A stretch of 27,720 nucleotides of DNA from DSBG01 sp049975365. Its GTDB lineage: Bacteria; Desulfobacterota; Desulfomonilia; UBA1062. Both the position numbers and the translations under genes were made by a program. Below, piece by piece: positions 7,457-14,951 of this stretch (the stretch's first letter is position 1; every line of letters begins with the position of its first letter). Location of the stretch: contig JBNGDS010000043.1 of assembly GCA_049975365.1 (NCBI GenBank), positions 1-27,720 of the forward strand, in the 5' to 3' direction. Below the pieces are notes generated by a model. The model did not search any database. It saw nothing but the letters and a program-made list of their open reading frames with translations, and was not told the DNA's origin.

Positions 7457-7722
7457 CGGATCATGAAGGGAATGTTATTGAAGAGATTCACTGTGTATGT
7501 AGTCAGCTTCTCAATGATCCAGGGCAGGGAAAAGAGGAGTGCCAGAAAGACTGCGACGATCTTGGGAACAAATGTGAGCGTCATCTCCTGGATCTGAGTC
7601 ACTGCGGAAAACACACTGATGGCGAGACCGATCATGAGCCCGAGGAGAAGCATTGGGGCTCCCACCATAAGCGCCAGCTTGATGGCCTCTGACATGATAG
7701 ACGTGACGGTCTCCGGGGTCAT
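7453..7722 (-). CDS. fliQ: Flagellar export gate protein FliQ
   Basis: An 89-residue protein starting MTPETVTSIMSEAIKLAL, with two hydrophobic hairpin segments (LMVGAPMLLLGLMIGLAISV, and IVAVFLALLFSLPWII) joined by the conserved FSAVTQIQEMTLTFVPK loop. It packs around FliP/FliR in the export gate. The frame is open to 7764, but the ATG at 7722 gives the family-standard length and overlaps the fliP stop as ATGA, so it is the real start. It also overlaps fliR by 4 nt; fliO to fliR are all coupled this way. Confidence 0.97.
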   Translation of the reverse strand: MTPETVTSIMSEAIKLALMVGAPMLLLGLMIGLAISVFSAVTQIQEMTLTFVPKIVAVFLALLFSLPWIIEKLTTYTVNLFNNIPFMIR

Positions 7723-8477
7723 CCCACAAACCCCCGTATCAGTGAACCGACAAGAAGGTTCCACCCATCAACCAGTACGAAGAGCATGACCTTGAACGGT
7801 AGCGATATCATGATGGGTGGCAGCATCATCATGCCCATTGACAGCAGAATGGACGAAACCACCATGTCGATGATCAGGAACGGTACAAAGAGGATGAATC
7901 CGATCTGAAAAGCGGTCTTGAGTTCGCTGATCATGAAGGCCGGGATCAGAGCTCTGGTAGGGACTTCCTCTTTGTTTTCAGGTTTTTCCTGTTTCATGAT
8001 GCTGAGAAACAATGAGAGGTCCTTTTCACGGGTCTGCCTGAACATGAATTCCCTCAACGGCGTCTCCGAATTCTTCAGTGCCTGAGAAAACGTAATGTAG
8101 CCATTCTGGTAGGGAACAATGGCCTGCTCGTTTATGCGGTCCAGGGTAGGAGACATGATAAAGAACGTCAAAAAAATGGCGAGAGCTGTTAAAACCTGCA
8201 TAGGAGGCATCTGCTGAGTTCCCAGTGCCTGCCGGAGAAATCCGAGTACCACGACGGTCCTGGTGAACGAGGTGACCATGATCATGATGGATGGAGCCAG
8301 CGCAAGGATAGTGAGGATAAAGAGTATCTGGAGAACTCCCACCACCTCTTCCGGCTTCTGTGCTTCCTGCACGCCGAAGCTGATGTTGGGGATCTGCACC
8401 CCCTGTGCATGCAGGATACCCGGCAGAAGGATCAGGGCGAACGCACATATGGCAGAATTCCGTGCCGCGGTTCTCAT
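7719..8477 (-). CDS. fliP: Flagellar export gate protein FliP
   Basis: A 252-residue protein with a cleavable N-terminal signal (CAFALILLPGILHAQG), as is typical of FliP, and four hydrophobic segments in the mature part. Conserved family blocks are visible: MVTSFTRTVVVLGFLRQALGTQ, ALAIFLTFFIMSP, then the large loop and RALIPAFMISELKTAFQIGF, followed by PFLIIDMVVSSILLSMGMMM. FliP pentamers form the core of the flagellar export gate. The gene overlaps fliO by 4 nt upstream and fliQ by 4 nt downstream. Confidence 0.98.
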   Translation of the reverse strand: MRTAARNSAICAFALILLPGILHAQGVQIPNISFGVQEAQKPEEVVGVLQILFILTILALAPSIMIMVTSFTRTVVVLGFLRQALGTQQMPPMQVLTALAIFLTFFIMSPTLDRINEQAIVPYQNGYITFSQALKNSETPLREFMFRQTREKDLSLFLSIMKQEKPENKEEVPTRALIPAFMISELKTAFQIGFILFVPFLIIDMVVSSILLSMGMMMLPPIMISLPFKVMLFVLVDGWNLLVGSLIRGFVG

Positions 8478-8854
8478 GGTTTCCTCTGGAAGGCTTTCAT
8501 GTCCTCTAGGGCTTTCTCAAACTCACCCTCTTCAAGGTCCTTTATAAGCGATACCGTGTTCTGGGTTACCCCCAGAAGCAGAATAGATCTGCCCACCCTG
8601 ACCAAGGCAAGGTGTGCCTTGGCGCCGATAGCCATCTGCCCGAGGATGTCCAGCCCGAGATTCTTCTTTACCCTTGCCACAGGCCCATACTTCTTGAGCG
8701 CCCACGCGAGGAAGAACAGCAGCGCCATGACCCCGATCAGTGCAGTGATTGCCCTGAGGCTCACACCTGCCACGGGGACATCCGCAGCAAGGAGATCTTC
8801 ACTCAGTCCGGCGATGAGAAGTACAAGGAGAAGTCCAGGCTTCAGGCAGTTCAT
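8474..8854 (-). CDS. fliO: Flagellar biosynthesis protein FliO
   Basis: A 126-residue protein with an N-terminal signal-like stretch (LLLVLLIAGLSEDLLAADV), one membrane segment (ITALIGVMALLFFLAWAL, residues 36-53) and a small cytoplasmic domain with LGQMAIGAKAHLALVRVGRS and LLLGVTQNTVSLIKDL, which is the FliO hallmark. FliO helps FliP assemble into the export gate. Position between fliN and fliP, with 4-nt overlaps at both ends, supports the call despite low sequence conservation in this family. Confidence 0.93.
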   Translation of the reverse strand: MNCLKPGLLLVLLIAGLSEDLLAADVPVAGVSLRAITALIGVMALLFFLAWALKKYGPVARVKKNLGLDILGQMAIGAKAHLALVRVGRSILLLGVTQNTVSLIKDLEEGEFEKALEDMKAFQRKP

Positions 8855-9381
8855 CCCAGTCTCTTCACCCTCTCGAGGGGACTCACGATATCTGTGATCC
8901 TGATCCCGAATTTTTCGCTCACCACAACCACTTCACCCCGTGCCACGAGCTTGTTGTTCACGAGAATATCCAGAGGTTCTCCCGCAAGCCTGCTCAACTC
9001 AATCACTGATCCCTGGCCAAGCTGGAGGAGGTCATTGATGAGCATCTTGGTTCTGCCCATCTCAACGGTCACCTCCAGTGGTATGTCCAAGATGAAATCG
9101 AGGTCTTTCGCCTGAGGTGAGCCATGTGCTTCGCTGAGTTCATCAAACCGGTGCTTTTCCACTTCCTCTCTGAGATCGCTGCCCATACCGTCGTCTTCAC
9201 CTTCCTCCAGGGCCTGTGCCCACTCCTGTGCCAGTTTTTCCTGATCTACGTCTCCATCACCCTTTGGCTGGTCAGCCTCATTGAGCAGCTCATCGATAGC
9301 GTCCTGTGAGAGTTCGGGGTTTGCAATACTCGGTTCATCTCCTCCAGGTGCATCAGTGAGATTCTTCTCTTCGTCAGCCAT
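8851..9381 (-). CDS. fliN: Flagellar motor switch protein FliN
   Basis: A 176-residue protein. The last 85 residues are the SpoA/FliN domain: DFILDIPLEVTVEMGRTKMLINDLLQLGQGSVIEL, then LDILVNNKLVARGEVVVVSEKFGIRITDIV. FliN rings form the bottom of the C-ring and help dock export substrates. The first 90 residues are an acidic low-complexity extension (SQDAIDELLNEADQPKG and EWAQALEEGEDDG) that includes an IDELL motif resembling the CheY-binding N-terminus of FliM, as in FliN proteins of some other bacteria. AGGAGGAG precedes the ATG; the gap after fliM is 10 nt. Confidence 0.97.
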   Translation of the reverse strand: MADEEKNLTDAPGGDEPSIANPELSQDAIDELLNEADQPKGDGDVDQEKLAQEWAQALEEGEDDGMGSDLREEVEKHRFDELSEAHGSPQAKDLDFILDIPLEVTVEMGRTKMLINDLLQLGQGSVIELSRLAGEPLDILVNNKLVARGEVVVVSEKFGIRITDIVSPLERVKRLG

Positions 9382-9391
9382 GGTCTCCTCC

Positions 9392-10384
9392 TTAGTAGAG
9401 CTGTTTATCTATGGTACCCACGATATCAACAGCCAGGTTATCCTTGATCTTTCCGGGCTTCCCGTAGAATTTCGGAAGATTCTGGACTTTGACAACGAGG
9501 GGATCGCTTACATCCTTGTCCAGGACGAGTACATTCCCCGGGTTCAATGAAACCAGCTCCCTCGGGGTAATCTGGGTTTTGCCGAGCTCGACGCACAGCT
9601 CCACGTTGACACCGATGAGTTCGTTCTTGAACCGGTTCACCCATGCCCTGTCCACGCTCGTCTTCTCCTCTGAGTGAAAACTTGCGTACAACCTGTCACG
9701 GATCGGCTCTATGAGCATGTATGGGATACAGATCATGATGTTGCCGCTCGTCTCCTCCATTTCCACATCGAACTGAACAACCACGAGCACGTCCTCATTG
9801 GGAATGATGCCCGCAAACTGCGGGTTCATCTCGCCTCTCACGTATGAGAATTCAAGATGGTATACGGGCTGCCATGCGCTAGCCAGTTCCTTGACAGCGG
9901 CATTGACAACTTTAAAGAGCATGCGCTGTTCGATCGGGGTGAATTCTCTGCCCTCCACCTTCATGCTTCCTGCGCCTTTGCCCCCGAAGAAGCAGTCGAT
10001 GAGCGCGAAGACCAGTTTCGTCTCCAGCACCACGAGGGCATTTCCCCTCAACGGTTCCACCTTGATGATGTGAATGCTCGTAGGTACGGGCAGCGACCTC
10101 ATGAAGTTGCCGAACTTGAGGGTGTCGAGCGAAACCGGGGTAATGTCCACCATGCGCCTGAGAAGACTCGAAAGCGTGTTCCTGAAGAACCGGGCAAACC
10201 GGTCGTGGATCGCGTCCAACGACGGCATGCGGCCCCTGATGACCTTGTCCTGAGCTGCGAAATCATACACGTGTAGATCGGACGAGTCCGATGTCCCCGA
10301 GATCCCTGTCTCGGTTTCTATCTCTCCTCCGACTACTCCCTTTAACAGGGCATCAACTTCTTCCTGGGTGAGAATCTGTCCCAT
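9392..10384 (-). CDS. fliM: Flagellar motor switch protein FliM
   Basis: A 330-residue protein of normal length. The N-terminus LTQEEVDALLKGVV (residues 5-18) is the CheY-P-binding peptide. The middle domain carries the FFGGKGAGS loop (GGxG motif) that contacts FliG, and the C-terminal SpoA domain (VNVELCVELGKTQITPRELVSL, then GNVLVLDKDVSDPLVVKV) interacts with FliN. It forms the wall of the C-ring and switches rotation direction. It lies 9 nt after fliL in the same operon. Confidence 0.98.
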   Translation of the reverse strand: MGQILTQEEVDALLKGVVGGEIETETGISGTSDSSDLHVYDFAAQDKVIRGRMPSLDAIHDRFARFFRNTLSSLLRRMVDITPVSLDTLKFGNFMRSLPVPTSIHIIKVEPLRGNALVVLETKLVFALIDCFFGGKGAGSMKVEGREFTPIEQRMLFKVVNAAVKELASAWQPVYHLEFSYVRGEMNPQFAGIIPNEDVLVVVQFDVEMEETSGNIMICIPYMLIEPIRDRLYASFHSEEKTSVDRAWVNRFKNELIGVNVELCVELGKTQITPRELVSLNPGNVLVLDKDVSDPLVVKVQNLPKFYGKPGKIKDNLAVDIVGTIDKQLY

Positions 10385-10393
10385 CGATCATCC

Positions 10394-10918
10394 TCACTGA
10401 ACAACAAATTCCGTGAAATAGATCTGCACCACCTGGCCAGTGGCCAGGTACTTGTTCACCCCATTGATAATGGCCCTTTTCAGAGCCCTCTTCCCTGCGA
10501 CCGAGGAGACATCATCAAATGACTTACTGGAGAGAAGCATGATGATCTCGTCGCGGATCTGAGGTTTCCTCTTTTCTATTTCAGGCTCGAGCAAGGCGTT
10601 ACTCAGCTCCAGCTGCATCACCACCTTGAGGTATCGTGTCCCCTGGGCATCCGTCAGGTTCACAATGAACGACTCGAGCTGCTTCATGGGGCCCGCGAGC
10701 CCTACGCCAGGGGAAATCGCCTGGGTCTGAGGCACTACAACTCCTGTCTGTGCCACTCCAGATCCGCTCCCCTGCATCATGGGGGCAAGAACCATGAAAT
10801 ATCCCGCAGCCGCCCCCCCGATCAGGAGCACAAAAACGATCAGGATCACTATGAGCATAAGAGGAGATTTCTTCTTTTTCCCCGACTCTTCCTTGACTTC
10901 AGCATTTTCCGTCGCCAT
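10394..10918 (-). CDS. fliL: Flagellar basal-body associated protein FliL
   Basis: A 174-residue protein with a charged Lys-rich N-terminus, a single membrane helix (LMLIVILIVFVLLIGGAAAGY, roughly residues 20-40) and a periplasmic domain with LESFIVNLTDAQGTRYLKVVMQLEL and RDEIIMLLSSKSFDDV, the FliL signature. FliL forms a ring around the stator and supports torque and stator recruitment. It sits directly after the second motB-like gene and 9 nt before fliM. Confidence 0.97.
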   Translation of the reverse strand: MATENAEVKEESGKKKKSPLMLIVILIVFVLLIGGAAAGYFMVLAPMMQGSGSGVAQTGVVVPQTQAISPGVGLAGPMKQLESFIVNLTDAQGTRYLKVVMQLELSNALLEPEIEKRKPQIRDEIIMLLSSKSFDDVSSVAGKRALKRAIINGVNKYLATGQVVQIYFTEFVVQ

Positions 10919-10927
10919 CAGTTCCTC

Positions 10928-11647
10928 CTAGAGTCTGTCTTTGAGTAGAATGATTTCCACTCTCCTGTTCTGTGCCCGTCCCTCCTCAGTAGCATTTGTC
11001 GCAACCGGTCGGTTGGCTCCATATCCGGCCACACAGAACCGGGTTGGGCTCATGCCCGTCGTATAGACGAAAAAATCCAGGATGGTAATCGCCCTGGACA
11101 GGGAGAGCATCCAATTCGTTTCCGGGCCTCCCTTGATGTCCGTGTGCCCCTCGATAGAGATGATGGAATCGGAATTCCTGACGACATCGGCGATACCCAT
11201 CAGGACAGGCTCTGCTTCGACCTTGATCCGGGATGACCCCTCATCAAAGAGGATATCGGAACTCAGGAGAACTGCCAGCCCTCTGTTGGTTTCACGAACC
11301 TCCAGCAGGCTCGTTCCTCTCCCGCTCAGTCCGCCGACTCCCCTTCGTTCCAGGGTGTCGAGAAGACTCTTGTTGAGGGTCATGGTGTCGAAGAACAGCT
11401 TCGGCGTGACCGATTCAATAATATTGGGAATTCCGCTCATCTCCTGAGTCTGTGGAAATTCGAGGGGTCCCATGACCTCGCTGAAGAACCCGAAAAGCTC
11501 CTTCAAGGCCCTGTCGTCCATGGAAGACATGGAGATCAGGAGCACGAAGAAGGTGATGAGAAGGGTCACCATATCGGAAAATGTGACCATCCAGGCATTC
11601 CGGTCGGGGAGATTCACATAAATGACGTTCTTATCGTTCTTCGCCAT
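10928..11647 (-). CDS. motB: MotB-type stator protein with the proton-carrying Asp intact
   Basis: A 239-residue protein. The single membrane helix has W-M-V-T-F-S-D25-M-V-T-L-L, where Asp25 matches the essential channel aspartate of MotB (Asp32 in E. coli). The C-terminal OmpA-like domain carries SIEGHTD and NWMLSLSRAITILDFF, then NRRVEI, the peptidoglycan-binding motifs. It should pair with MotA to form the ion-conducting stator. It overlaps the preceding motB-like gene by 1 nt (TAATG) and precedes fliL. It is shorter than E. coli MotB, with a shorter plug/linker region. Confidence 0.95.
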   Translation of the reverse strand: MAKNDKNVIYVNLPDRNAWMVTFSDMVTLLITFFVLLISMSSMDDRALKELFGFFSEVMGPLEFPQTQEMSGIPNIIESVTPKLFFDTMTLNKSLLDTLERRGVGGLSGRGTSLLEVRETNRGLAVLLSSDILFDEGSSRIKVEAEPVLMGIADVVRNSDSIISIEGHTDIKGGPETNWMLSLSRAITILDFFVYTTGMSPTRFCVAGYGANRPVATNATEEGRAQNRRVEIILLKDRL

Positions 11648-12435
11648 TACAGTTCTTCCAGTTCAAAGTTGTAGCCCCGGTATTGGAAATTCCACACCGG
11701 TGGCGTCTCAGCCTCTTCGAGGGCCTTCATGTCTATCTGGGAGGGGAGATCTCCCACCAAGGTAACCTCCACCCTGCTGTTCAGTCGTCTCCCTGCTTCC
11801 GTGCTGTTGGACGTCATGGGCCTCTGGGCGCCCATGCCATATGCTGCAAGCCGCTCCTGATGTATACCCCTGTCCGCGAAGTACTCAAGAACCGCCAGAG
11901 CGCGTGCGGCAGACAGGCCCCAGTTGGAATAGTACGGAGGTGTCTCGACCGGTATCGAGTCAGTATGGCCGGTGATGATGACGGGATTGTCCGCCTGGGA
12001 AATGATTCCCGCCATCGAATCGAGCACCCTGAGACTCTTTGTGGTGAAGTCATCCGTCGCCTCATCGAACAGGACATTCGACCGAATGGTAATCGTTACG
12101 CCGAGCTTCCCTTCTGACACTCCAAGTCCGCTGAGCGTACCATTCTCTGCCAGGGAAGCCCGGATTTTCTTGATGTCAAGAAGGGTGTCCTGCAGCGGTG
12201 CGGTCTGAGGCAGGAGTTCCTTCCCGCCGGTGTCGAGATACGGGCTCCTCCCTCCCGGAAGAATGCCGAAACTTCCCAGCAGCGAATTCAGTGCGAGCTT
12301 CTGTTTCTTCTCATCCTGTACCCCCATGGATGAGAGCACGATGAAGAAGGTGAGCAGGATCAGCATCAACGAGGTAAAGAGAAAGGCTGATGGATCCTTC
12401 TTCGGTTCTAGATATACCCGCTTCTTTCGTGCCAT
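11647..12435 (-). CDS. MotB-like protein lacking the channel aspartate
   Basis: A 262-residue protein with a MotB-like membrane helix followed by an OmpA-like peptidoglycan-binding domain (ITGHTDSIPVE, then NWGLSAARALAVLEYF, then LNSRVEV). Aligning the helices on the shared TFF motif puts Ser22 at the position of the proton-binding Asp (F-L-F-T-S22-L-M-L-I-L-L-T-F-F); the only nearby acid is Asp14, before the helix. It is the gene directly after motA, 3 nt away, and overlaps the canonical motB by 1 nt. It may be a structural or regulatory stator-ring component, or a MotB partner in a mixed stator. Assignment to the MotB family is firm; function is inferred. Confidence 0.92.
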   Translation of the reverse strand: MARKKRVYLEPKKDPSAFLFTSLMLILLTFFIVLSSMGVQDEKKQKLALNSLLGSFGILPGGRSPYLDTGGKELLPQTAPLQDTLLDIKKIRASLAENGTLSGLGVSEGKLGVTITIRSNVLFDEATDDFTTKSLRVLDSMAGIISQADNPVIITGHTDSIPVETPPYYSNWGLSAARALAVLEYFADRGIHQERLAAYGMGAQRPMTSNSTEAGRRLNSRVEVTLVGDLPSQIDMKALEEAETPPVWNFQYRGYNFELEEL

Positions 12436-12438
12436 ATT

Positions 12439-13218
12439 CTACTCCGGGCGTGCCTGCCCTGTGGATGGCTCCCTGAGAATGGGGGCAAGGTACGAATGGA
12501 GTTTCCTCTCGACGATTCTCGGGTTGTCACCTGCGGATATGGACATGATGCCCTCTATGATCATGCCCTTCTCCAGTGCCTCTTCCTTTGAGCGCATCCC
12601 CAGTTTTCCTGCCATGGGCAATGCCACCATATTGGCGAGTATGGACCCATAGAACGTCGTGATCAGGGCAACAGCCATGGCGGGACCGATGGATGACGGA
12701 TCTGACATGGATTGGAGCATCTGTACGAGTCCGATGAGAGTACCCACCATCCCCATGGCAGGCGCATAGGTGCCAAGGGATGTAAAGATGTCTGCCCCCT
12801 TGGTGTGCCGCTGCTCGATGTGGTCAATCTCCGTCTCCAGGATCTCCCGGATCGACTGCGGTTCAAGCCCGTCTATCACGAGTTCAAGACCCTGCTTGAA
12901 AAACGGGTCTTTCAGCTCACCGGCAGCACTCTCCAGGGCAAGGATACCTTCTCTCCTGGCACGGGTGGCAAAGTCGACAAAGGTGGGGATAAGAACCTGT
13001 GAATCGCGTTTCTGTGCAAAGAACACATTCTTCACGACCCCCATCATTCCAAGCACATCCTTCAAGGGATAGTTGATGAACACGATCCCCAAGGTTCCCC
13101 CAAGGACGATCAGCAAACTTGGCGTGTTGACGAACAGGCTCAACGGCCCGCCCGACATGATGCCCATGAGAACCATGCCGAACGCAAACAGTACACCGAT
13201 AATCGTCGCAAGATCCAT
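12439..13218 (-). CDS. motA: Flagellar motor stator protein MotA
   Basis: A 259-residue MotA of the short class. Four membrane segments: residues about 3-20, 33-50, 150-172 and 182-205. The cytoplasmic loop has RARREGILALE, carrying the conserved charged residues that contact FliG. TM3 has the conserved Pro in TYAPAMGMVGTLIGLV and TM4 ends with VALPMAGKL, the second essential Pro. I chose the ATG at 13218 because AAAGGGG sits 5 bases before it; the frame itself runs to 13260. It heads a group motA-motB-like-motB-fliL-fliM with its own sigma-54 promoter. Confidence 0.97.
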   Translation of the reverse strand: MDLATIIGVLFAFGMVLMGIMSGGPLSLFVNTPSLLIVLGGTLGIVFINYPLKDVLGMMGVVKNVFFAQKRDSQVLIPTFVDFATRARREGILALESAAGELKDPFFKQGLELVIDGLEPQSIREILETEIDHIEQRHTKGADIFTSLGTYAPAMGMVGTLIGLVQMLQSMSDPSSIGPAMAVALITTFYGSILANMVALPMAGKLGMRSKEEALEKGMIIEGIMSISAGDNPRIVERKLHSYLAPILREPSTGQARPE

Positions 13219-13219
13219 A

Positions 13220-13268
13220 CATGCCCCTTTGCGAGTGTAATCTTCCCGAGAGGGAAGCAAGGGGCATG
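13220..13268. promoter_or_regulatory. Long stem-loop covering the motA ribosome binding site
   Basis: CATGCCCCTTTG (13220-13231) and CAAGGGGCATG (13258-13268) are inverted repeats, 11 pairs with one bulged base. Nested inside, CTTCCC (13242-13247) and GGGAAG (13252-13257) form a 6-bp hairpin with a 4-base loop. In motA-sense RNA the 5' arm would pair with the AAAGGGG Shine-Dalgarno element at 13224-13230. The 5' arm overlaps the sigma-54 promoter, so only a message starting further upstream could carry the full structure. Confidence 0.65.
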
Positions 13269-13271
13269 CCA
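13257..13271 (-). promoter_or_regulatory. Sigma-54 promoter of motA
   Basis: Minus-strand TGGCATGCCCCTTGC followed by T. GG (-24) and GC (-12) are separated by exactly 10 bases and the rest matches TGGCACG-N4-TTGCW at all but one core base. Transcription would begin near 13245 and give a 27-nt leader with AAAGGGG 5 bases before the ATG. A perfect 5-1-5 palindrome GTGAC-C-GTCAC (13272-13282) abuts the -24 element. Confidence 0.88.
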
Positions 13272-13287
13272 GTGACCGTCACGCACA

Positions 13288-13300
13288 TAACTAATTGATT
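13288..13300 (-). promoter_or_regulatory. IHF-type binding site upstream of the motA promoter
   Basis: Minus-strand AATCAATTAGTTA fits the IHF consensus WATCAA-N4-TTR at every defined position and lies in an AT-rich tract. It is centred about 48 bases before the predicted start, where DNA bending would bring an activator bound further upstream to sigma-54 polymerase. The short consensus means chance matches occur; context raises confidence. Confidence 0.6.
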
Positions 13301-13367
13301 TTTTGTAATAATTGAGGAAGCTGCACCTTCACGTCTGGGGACGGAGAGGTCATAAAATTGACGCTTT

Positions 13368-13405
13368 CGGGCGCCCGGATCCCGTATCTCGGCTCCGGGC
13401 GCCCG
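13368..13405. terminator. Perfect 12-bp GC-rich hairpin after flgE (possible terminator)
   Basis: CGGGCGCCCGGA (13368-13379) and TCCGGGCGCCCG (13394-13405) are perfect inverted repeats with a 14-base loop, beginning 8 bases after the flgE stop. In the flgE direction the stem is followed by AAAGCGTCAATTTT rather than a direct U-run. It could attenuate or pause transcription, or protect the flgE message 3' end. Confidence 0.55.
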
Positions 13406-13413
13406 TCAGACGA

Positions 13414-14937
13414 TTAGTGCTTGAGGTTGATGAGTTCCTGGAGCATCGTATCTGTCGTCGTGATGATCCGGGAATTCGCCTGGAATCCTCGCTGGGTTGT
13501 GATCATCTTTACGAACTCGGATGCGATATCCACATTGGACTGCTCGAGGGAGTTCGGTGCGATCCTTCCGAGTCCGTTCTCACCGGGATGACCTGTTATG
13601 GCATCACCCGAGTTTCTTGTCGCTGCCCAGAGGTTCCCCCCGACCTTGAAGAGTGCCTGCTCGTTGTTGAACTTTGCAAGCCCTACCCGATAGAGGTTCA
13701 GGATCTGGCCGTTTGAATAGTGTCCGACCATGATCCCGTCCGTCCCCACGGATATAGACTCAAGGAAGCCCGTTCCATATCCGTCCTGGGTCTGGTAGAT
13801 GGTCGTCGACGATGATGCGTACTGGGTCGAAGTCAGAGCCTGGGGCTGCCAGGAAGATCCGGGCAGCGTCGAGCCCCCAGCGATATCATCAACCGAATCG
13901 GCGATTCCTGCACCCGAAGTCCAGGCACCGCTCGTACTGCGGGTCCCGAACTGAACACCGATGGTCTGGGGAACGCCTTCAACGAACTCCGCGCTGAATT
14001 CTGAAACCCCGTTGCTGGAGAAACTCGGCGAAACGACCCAGCTGGATGCCAGGTCAGGATCATTGGCCCCATCCCACACGAATGCGGTCATGGCATCCAG
14101 TGCCCCGCTGGTGGCGTCAAAGGTGACGGTCCCCCTCATGAGAACGCCCCGTGCATCCGCCGTGGCTGTCCCGGCCCTAAGATCATCGTTGGGATTGCAG
14201 GTGATGATGTACTCCCAGGTATTGTCGTCATCGATGACGCCGTCGTAGTATTCACTCGTCGCTGAGTTCATCTTGTCATACAAGACGGTGATGTCGTGTG
14301 AATTTCCCAGGGCATCATAGACCCTGATGGCCGTCTGATATCCATACGCCGTGTCACCGATGGGTTCACCGGTGGGGTCGTTTGCATTCCATGCCCCGAA
14401 GACGGAATCCGAGTTGGACATGTCTGCAGTATTCAGATTCGTGATGGCGGTGATTTCTTCAGTTGCCTCGGGCGGTGAGGTGAATGCACTCAAACGGATA
14501 TCTTCCAGTGTCCCGACGTCGTTTCCGTTTTCATCGAGGGCCCATCCCCGTGCAACATAGCCCTCAGGATTCACGAAGTACCCATCCGCATCGAACCGGA
14601 ACTGACCGGCCCTGGTGTAGTACTCTGTCTCTGCCCCCTGCGGACTCACGATAAAAAACCCGTTTCCACCGATTGCAAGATCCGTGGCGTTTGGGGTCGA
14701 CTCGAAGGATCCCTGCTGGAACAGGGTATCGACCGCGCTCAAAGCAGTTCCTCGACCGATCTGAGACGTTCCCGCTGCGGTAGCAACTGACTGGGACAGA
14801 ACATCCTGGAATGTCGTCCTGCTTACCTTGAACCCGATGGTGTTCACATTGGCAATATTGTCACCGATCACGCTCATGGCGTTGCCATGTGTCGAAAGTC
14901 CGCTGATTCCCGAAAATAACGAACTTGATATACTCAT
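13414..14937 (-). CDS. flgE: Flagellar hook protein FlgE
   Basis: A 507-residue protein. The N-terminus has the axial-protein rod motif (GISGLSTHGNAMSVIGDNIANVNTIGFK, residues about 10-37) and the C-terminus the matching helix pair (LEQSNVDIASEFVKMITTQRGFQANSRIITTTD), which form the coiled D0 domain. The large middle region, with repeated Thr/Ser/Asp-rich beta segments, is the surface D1/D2 part of the hook. It is longer than E. coli FlgE (about 400), as in many Deltaproteobacteria. It has AGGAGG before the ATG, follows flgD by 14 nt, and is followed by a strong hairpin. Confidence 0.97.
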   Translation of the reverse strand: MSISSSLFSGISGLSTHGNAMSVIGDNIANVNTIGFKVSRTTFQDVLSQSVATAAGTSQIGRGTALSAVDTLFQQGSFESTPNATDLAIGGNGFFIVSPQGAETEYYTRAGQFRFDADGYFVNPEGYVARGWALDENGNDVGTLEDIRLSAFTSPPEATEEITAITNLNTADMSNSDSVFGAWNANDPTGEPIGDTAYGYQTAIRVYDALGNSHDITVLYDKMNSATSEYYDGVIDDDNTWEYIITCNPNDDLRAGTATADARGVLMRGTVTFDATSGALDAMTAFVWDGANDPDLASSWVVSPSFSSNGVSEFSAEFVEGVPQTIGVQFGTRSTSGAWTSGAGIADSVDDIAGGSTLPGSSWQPQALTSTQYASSSTTIYQTQDGYGTGFLESISVGTDGIMVGHYSNGQILNLYRVGLAKFNNEQALFKVGGNLWAATRNSGDAITGHPGENGLGRIAPNSLEQSNVDIASEFVKMITTQRGFQANSRIITTTDTMLQELINLKH

Positions 14938-14951
14938 GTGGTCCTCCTTTT

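Noticed and set aside
13220..13268. Reading the motA leader stem-loop as a rho-independent terminator of flgE
   Set aside because: The stem ends only 1 nt before the motA ATG and has no U-run; the overlap with promoter and ribosome site explains it better.
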